Shown here: in pieces, positions 22,512-24,595 of the stretch | Layout: the number at the start of each line of letters is the position of its first letter | How positions within the stretch are numbered: position 1 is the first letter of the stretch | Assembly (NCBI GenBank): GCA_045118155.1 | Contig: JBGUXS010000015.1 | Location: 1 to 24,595 of the forward strand | Length of the DNA stretch: 24,595 bases | Origin: JBGUXS01 sp045118155 | Lineage (GTDB): Bacteria; Pseudomonadota; Alphaproteobacteria; CAAHEQ01; UBA3637 | Direction of reading: 5' to 3' | Made by a program: the position numbers and the translations under genes | Notes under the pieces: generated by a model | What the model was told of the DNA's origin: nothing | The model's input: only the letters and a program-made list of their open reading frames with translations | The model's database searches: none

Positions 22512-22537
22512 AAAAAATCCCCTCTTAAGCTGGGGTG
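22512..22537 (-). terminator. Minus-strand terminator upstream of the 62-aa gene
   Basis: On the minus strand CCCC/GGGG with a 9-base loop (22519-22535) is followed by ATTTTTTT. It would stop transcription arriving from the tRNA side. Confidence 0.5.
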
Positions 22538-22603
22538 TTTTATTTAATGAATCCTTATTTTACGAACTTTTGTCCTGTAAATTTGGATGTTTGGCAACAT
22601 TTT

Positions 22604-22660
22604 ACCATAAAAAAAATCCCCCATCAAGGGTGGATTTTTTATGGTGGGTCCGGAGGGACT
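22604..22660 (-). repeat. Copy T1 of tRNA 3' end plus terminator hairpin
   Basis: On the minus strand 22641-22660 reads AGTCCCTCCGGACCCACCAT, identical to the 3' end of the real tRNA at 24322-24398. It is followed by a terminator-like hairpin with outer stem ACCATAAA/TTTATGGT (22604-22646). This is the copy farthest from the tRNA. T1 and the copy at 23787 bracket the gene at 22771-23604. Confidence 0.75.
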
Positions 22661-22770
22661 GGATATTCCTATTTGAATGGAGTGTCTTTTTGGGGTAATA
22701 AATGTGGAATGAAAGAAAAGTCCCGTGAAATATGCAAATTCTTAAAGAAGTTGATTTAAAGGGAGAATAT

Positions 22771-23604
22771 ATGGGATATAATATGGGCATATTTTTGAGG
22801 TATAAGATGTCTAAAAATGAAAAGAAAAAAGAAGAAGAATTAGCCTGTTTCAAAAAGTTTGAAAATACGCCCGTAGGTTCAAACTGGTATAGCCATAATG
22901 GTATTATTGGAATAAGTAACTCCGAACATCCAGACTTTCTTTTTCATGCACAGACTGGGAAAATAATTGGCCTTGAATTAGCCGATATTATTGCAGAGAA
23001 TGAAAATACAAAATTTACTCAGACATTAATGCGTATAGGGAATTACATTTGTAGGTATGTAAAGCAAAAATACAATATAGATATCTCTATGACAATCGAT
23101 AAATTTAATAAGGACATGTGGTGTCGGAAAGATTTTAGACTGGCTTCTTATAAAATGGGATTTTCGGAACTTCCCTCATCTAAAGGTGTAAAGGAACTAA
23201 AAAAGGAGATGGAAGAATTTTTTGACGCCCATATTGATGAATTAAGAAAGTGGCCACCGCTAATTCAAACTTGGATTGAGATTGAAGGTGATTACTTTAA
23301 AATTTCGGCAGATCCATCTTATGAACCCTATGTTAAATCCGGCTGTCATGTAAATAATGCGCTTAAAATTATTGAGGATCCTATTAAAGTTATTCAGGAT
23401 GTCATTTCAGATAAAGATAAAAAATTAAGCTCATATCTTAAACAATGTGATGAATGTTTTTTACTGCTATTTGCTTCCTATTTCAAAAAGGGAAGTGTTT
23501 GTTCTTTTACAAAGAAGCTTTTAAATCACGATTTTGAGTCAAAATTCAAAAAAGTATTCCTGTATGATGAGAAACATAATGTAACTTATCTTTTGAAAAG
23601 CTAA
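22771..23604 (+). CDS. Candidate PD-(D/E)XK nuclease-like protein, unknown family
   Basis: The 277-aa protein has, near residues 50-80, SNSEHPDFLFHAQTGKIIGLELADI. This fits the E-PD-GxxIGIEVT pattern seen in several restriction-type PD-(D/E)XK proteins (an upstream Glu, PD, then a Glu in a hydrophobic strand). The usual Lys of the motif is not obvious, so activity is uncertain. The rest is helical and Lys-rich and ends VFLYDEKHNVTYLLKS. The ATG at 22771 has GGGAG upstream; 22807 is an alternative. Its AT-rich codon use differs from the core genes, and it lies between two copies of the tRNA tail (22641 and 23787), which suggests integrated cargo. Confidence 0.55.
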   Translation: MGYNMGIFLRYKMSKNEKKKEEELACFKKFENTPVGSNWYSHNGIIGISNSEHPDFLFHAQTGKIIGLELADIIAENENTKFTQTLMRIGNYICRYVKQKYNIDISMTIDKFNKDMWCRKDFRLASYKMGFSELPSSKGVKELKKEMEEFFDAHIDELRKWPPLIQTWIEIEGDYFKISADPSYEPYVKSGCHVNNALKIIEDPIKVIQDVISDKDKKLSSYLKQCDECFLLLFASYFKKGSVCSFTKKLLNHDFESKFKKVFLYDEKHNVTYLLKS

Positions 23605-23639
23605 TAGTATACTTTTCCTAATTTGTAAATAGTGGTGAG

Positions 23640-23656
23640 GATATAGGATACGAACT
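23640..23656 (+). repeat. Left copy of a 17-bp inverted repeat enclosing the tRNA array
   Basis: GATATAGGATACGAACT is the exact reverse complement of 24478-24494. The pair encloses the whole array and the tRNA. At the right copy the sequence lies within a small reading frame. Confidence 0.6.
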
Positions 23657-23673
23657 TGGACAGGCAAAAAGCT

Positions 23674-24321
23674 AATAAAATCAATGCAAAACAGGCCTTG
23701 ATTTTATCTGGCGAACCCTGGGGTTCGGATGCCTTTTCGGCATCTTACCATAAAAAAACCACCCCTAAAAAAGGGTGGATTTCTTTATGGTGGGTCCGGA
23801 GGGACTGGAAATTCCCATTTGTTTCACAAACGGGCCCCTTTCCGATAAAATCAATGCAAAACAGGCCTTGATTTTATCTGGCGAACCCTGGGGTTTGGAT
23901 GCCTAAACGGCATCTTACCATAAAAAAACCACCCCTAAAAAGGGTGGATTTCTTTATGGTGGGTCCGGAGTCTGCGCGCACAAAAGTTGCCGGGAGGCAA
24001 GTTTTGAAGCGAAAAGCAATGAGCCTTTTGTTTGTGAAATGACAATGCCCACAAACAATTTAGGCGGAATTGAACGAACCCCCGAGGGGGTTGAATGCCT
24101 TTTGGCATTCGCAAACAAAAAATCCCCCAATAAATTCGGGGGTATTTTTGTTTGGTGGGTCCGGAGGGACTGGATATTCCCATTTGTTTCACAAACGGGC
24201 CCCTTTCCGATAAAATCAACGCAAAACACGCCTTGATTTTATCTGACGAACCCCGGGGTTCGGATGCCTTGTCGGCATCTTACCATAAAAAAAACACCCT
24301 CATAAAGGGGTGGTTTTTTTA
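23674..24321 (-). repeat. Tandem array of structured units built on the tRNA 3' end (U1-U4)
   Basis: Units of about 165-200 bp end in copies of the tRNA tail at 23787-23806, 23956-23970 (shorter) and 24153-24171; the last unit joins the real tRNA. On the minus strand a full unit holds: tRNA tail; terminator hairpin with outer stem ACCATAAA/TTTATGGT; GATGCC/GGCATC hairpin; CGAACCC/GGGTTCG hairpin; GATAAAATCAA/TTGATTTTATC; CCCGTTTG/CAAATGGG (one G-U). The third unit (about 23971-24171) diverges but keeps equivalent hairpins: GAATGCC/GGCATTC, AACCCC/GGGGTT, and an outer stem CAAACAAAAA/TTTTTGTTTG. No protein-coding gene is credible in 23605-24321. Confidence 0.75.
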
Positions 24322-24398
24322 TGGTGGGTCCGGAGGGACTCGAACCCCCGACCAGACCGTTATGAGCGGCCAGCTCTAACCAACTGCGCTACAGACCC
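24322..24398 (-). tRNA. tRNA with CAU anticodon (elongator Met, or Ile2)
   Basis: A 77-nt cloverleaf with encoded CCA. Acceptor GGGTCTG pairs with CGGACCC. The D arm is GCGC...GAGC. The anticodon stem GGCCG/CGGTC closes loop CTCATAA, giving CAU. The T arm is GGGGG TTCGAGT CCCTC. The anticodon stem lacks the three G-C pairs of initiator tRNA, so it is elongator Met or, if the C is lysidine-modified, Ile2. I favour Met on overall resemblance to alphaproteobacterial elongator tRNA. It is the parent of the tail copies at 22641, 23787, 23956 and 24153. Confidence 0.93.
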
Positions 24399-24405
24399 AC
24401 TGTCT

Positions 24406-24573
24406 TTATTTTACGCGTTTCCCACAAAAAAGCAAGTTTTTATTTTTTAATCGTTGGGGTGTATGATTATACCCTACAGTTCGTATCCTATATCTATGCC
24501 GTTTAGATACCGTAAGCATTTTCCAATCTCTCGATTGAATGTAGTGGTCTGCACATCTAAACAGTTGTTTCAT
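24406..24573 (-). CDS. Possible 55-aa protein, truncated or fragment
   Basis: The ATG has ACAGGAGGTTTTT upstream, a strong ribosome site. The N-terminus MKQLFRCADHYIQSRDWKML resembles a family of small CADHYI-SDWK proteins found in gut Firmicutes, recognised here only from memory. After about residue 21 the sequence turns basic (SKRHRYRIRT) and no longer fits. The C-terminal part overlaps the tRNA promoter (24408-24435) and the stop lies 7 bases before the tRNA, so the 3' part is probably not original. It may be the 5' piece of a gene joined to the tRNA leader. Confidence 0.4.
   Translation of the reverse strand: MKQLFRCADHYIQSRDWKMLTVSKRHRYRIRTVGYNHTPQRLKNKNLLFCGKRVK
24408..24435 (-). promoter_or_regulatory. 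Promoter of the CAU tRNA
   Basis: On the minus strand, TTGCTT (24430-24435), 16 bases, TAAAAT (24408-24413), 9 bases before the mature tRNA 5' end. Confidence 0.6.
24478..24494 (-). repeat. Right copy of the 17-bp inverted repeat
   Basis: AGTTCGTATCCTATATC is the reverse complement of 23640-23656. Here it lies inside the 55-aa reading frame, where it encodes part of RYRIRT. Confidence 0.6.
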
Positions 24574-24595
24574 CGTAAAAACCTCCTGTGTTTCT

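Noticed and set aside
23935..24379. Several 65-95 codon frames across the tRNA array
   Set aside because: They translate tRNA-tail and terminator repeats and give the familiar spurious GGSGGTRTPD-type peptide; hairpin structure explains the sequence better.

Overview
The window looks like a moderately AT-rich alphaproteobacterial chromosome, possibly a host-associated or reduced lineage. This rests on gene content: LpxI beside LpxB, adjacent gap and pgk, and an LptM-like micro-lipoprotein. The core genes favour GGG and CCC codons. I cannot name the species, and no rRNA or other decisive phylogenetic marker is present.

Core blocks: priA and a HAD phosphatase (1345-4026); a YgjV-like membrane protein (4119-4631); a glycolytic operon gap / secreted coiled-coil protein / pgk (4730-7520); an envelope operon lpxI-lpxB-GST-lipoprotein-glycosyltransferase-DUF5665 (9570-14124) with overlapping start and stop codons; a DnaJ-like chaperone divergent from a cation efflux pump (17407-19356); a degenerate COG2187 protein, an LptM-like lipoprotein and convergent gpsA (19349-21746).

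Accessory inserts lie between these blocks. (a) 1-1235 holds a small orphan gene preceded by a structured RNA, and a GIY-YIG nuclease gene bracketed by inverted repeats. (b) 7555-9529 is an AT-rich insert between two identical 30-bp direct repeats; it carries a 5'-truncated methyltransferase, a CYTH-domain protein and a GreA/GreB C-terminal remnant. (c) 14150-17370 is a restriction-modification-like cassette: an EcoRI-family adenine methyltransferase and a DUF262-HNH protein, preceded by a second copy of the same structured RNA. (d) 21849-24595 holds very small genes, a candidate PD-(D/E)XK protein and a tandem array of structured units built on the 3' end of a CAU tRNA.

Three non-coding signals are the most interesting. 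First, a roughly 200-nt structured RNA occurs twice, with covarying helices and a conserved alternative pairing. Each copy ends in an intrinsic terminator placed just before the Shine-Dalgarno and start codon of an accessory gene, so it looks like a cis-regulatory attenuator. Second, a dispersed hairpin family has conserved outer arms and a conserved TGA bulge, but its inner stem is replaced wholesale with base pairing kept; it brackets two cargo cassettes in outward orientation. Third, tRNA 3'-end copies each carry a terminator hairpin whose stem includes the ACCA end, in a tandem array of multi-hairpin units beside the real tRNA. All of these rest on reading this one window; no database search was possible.
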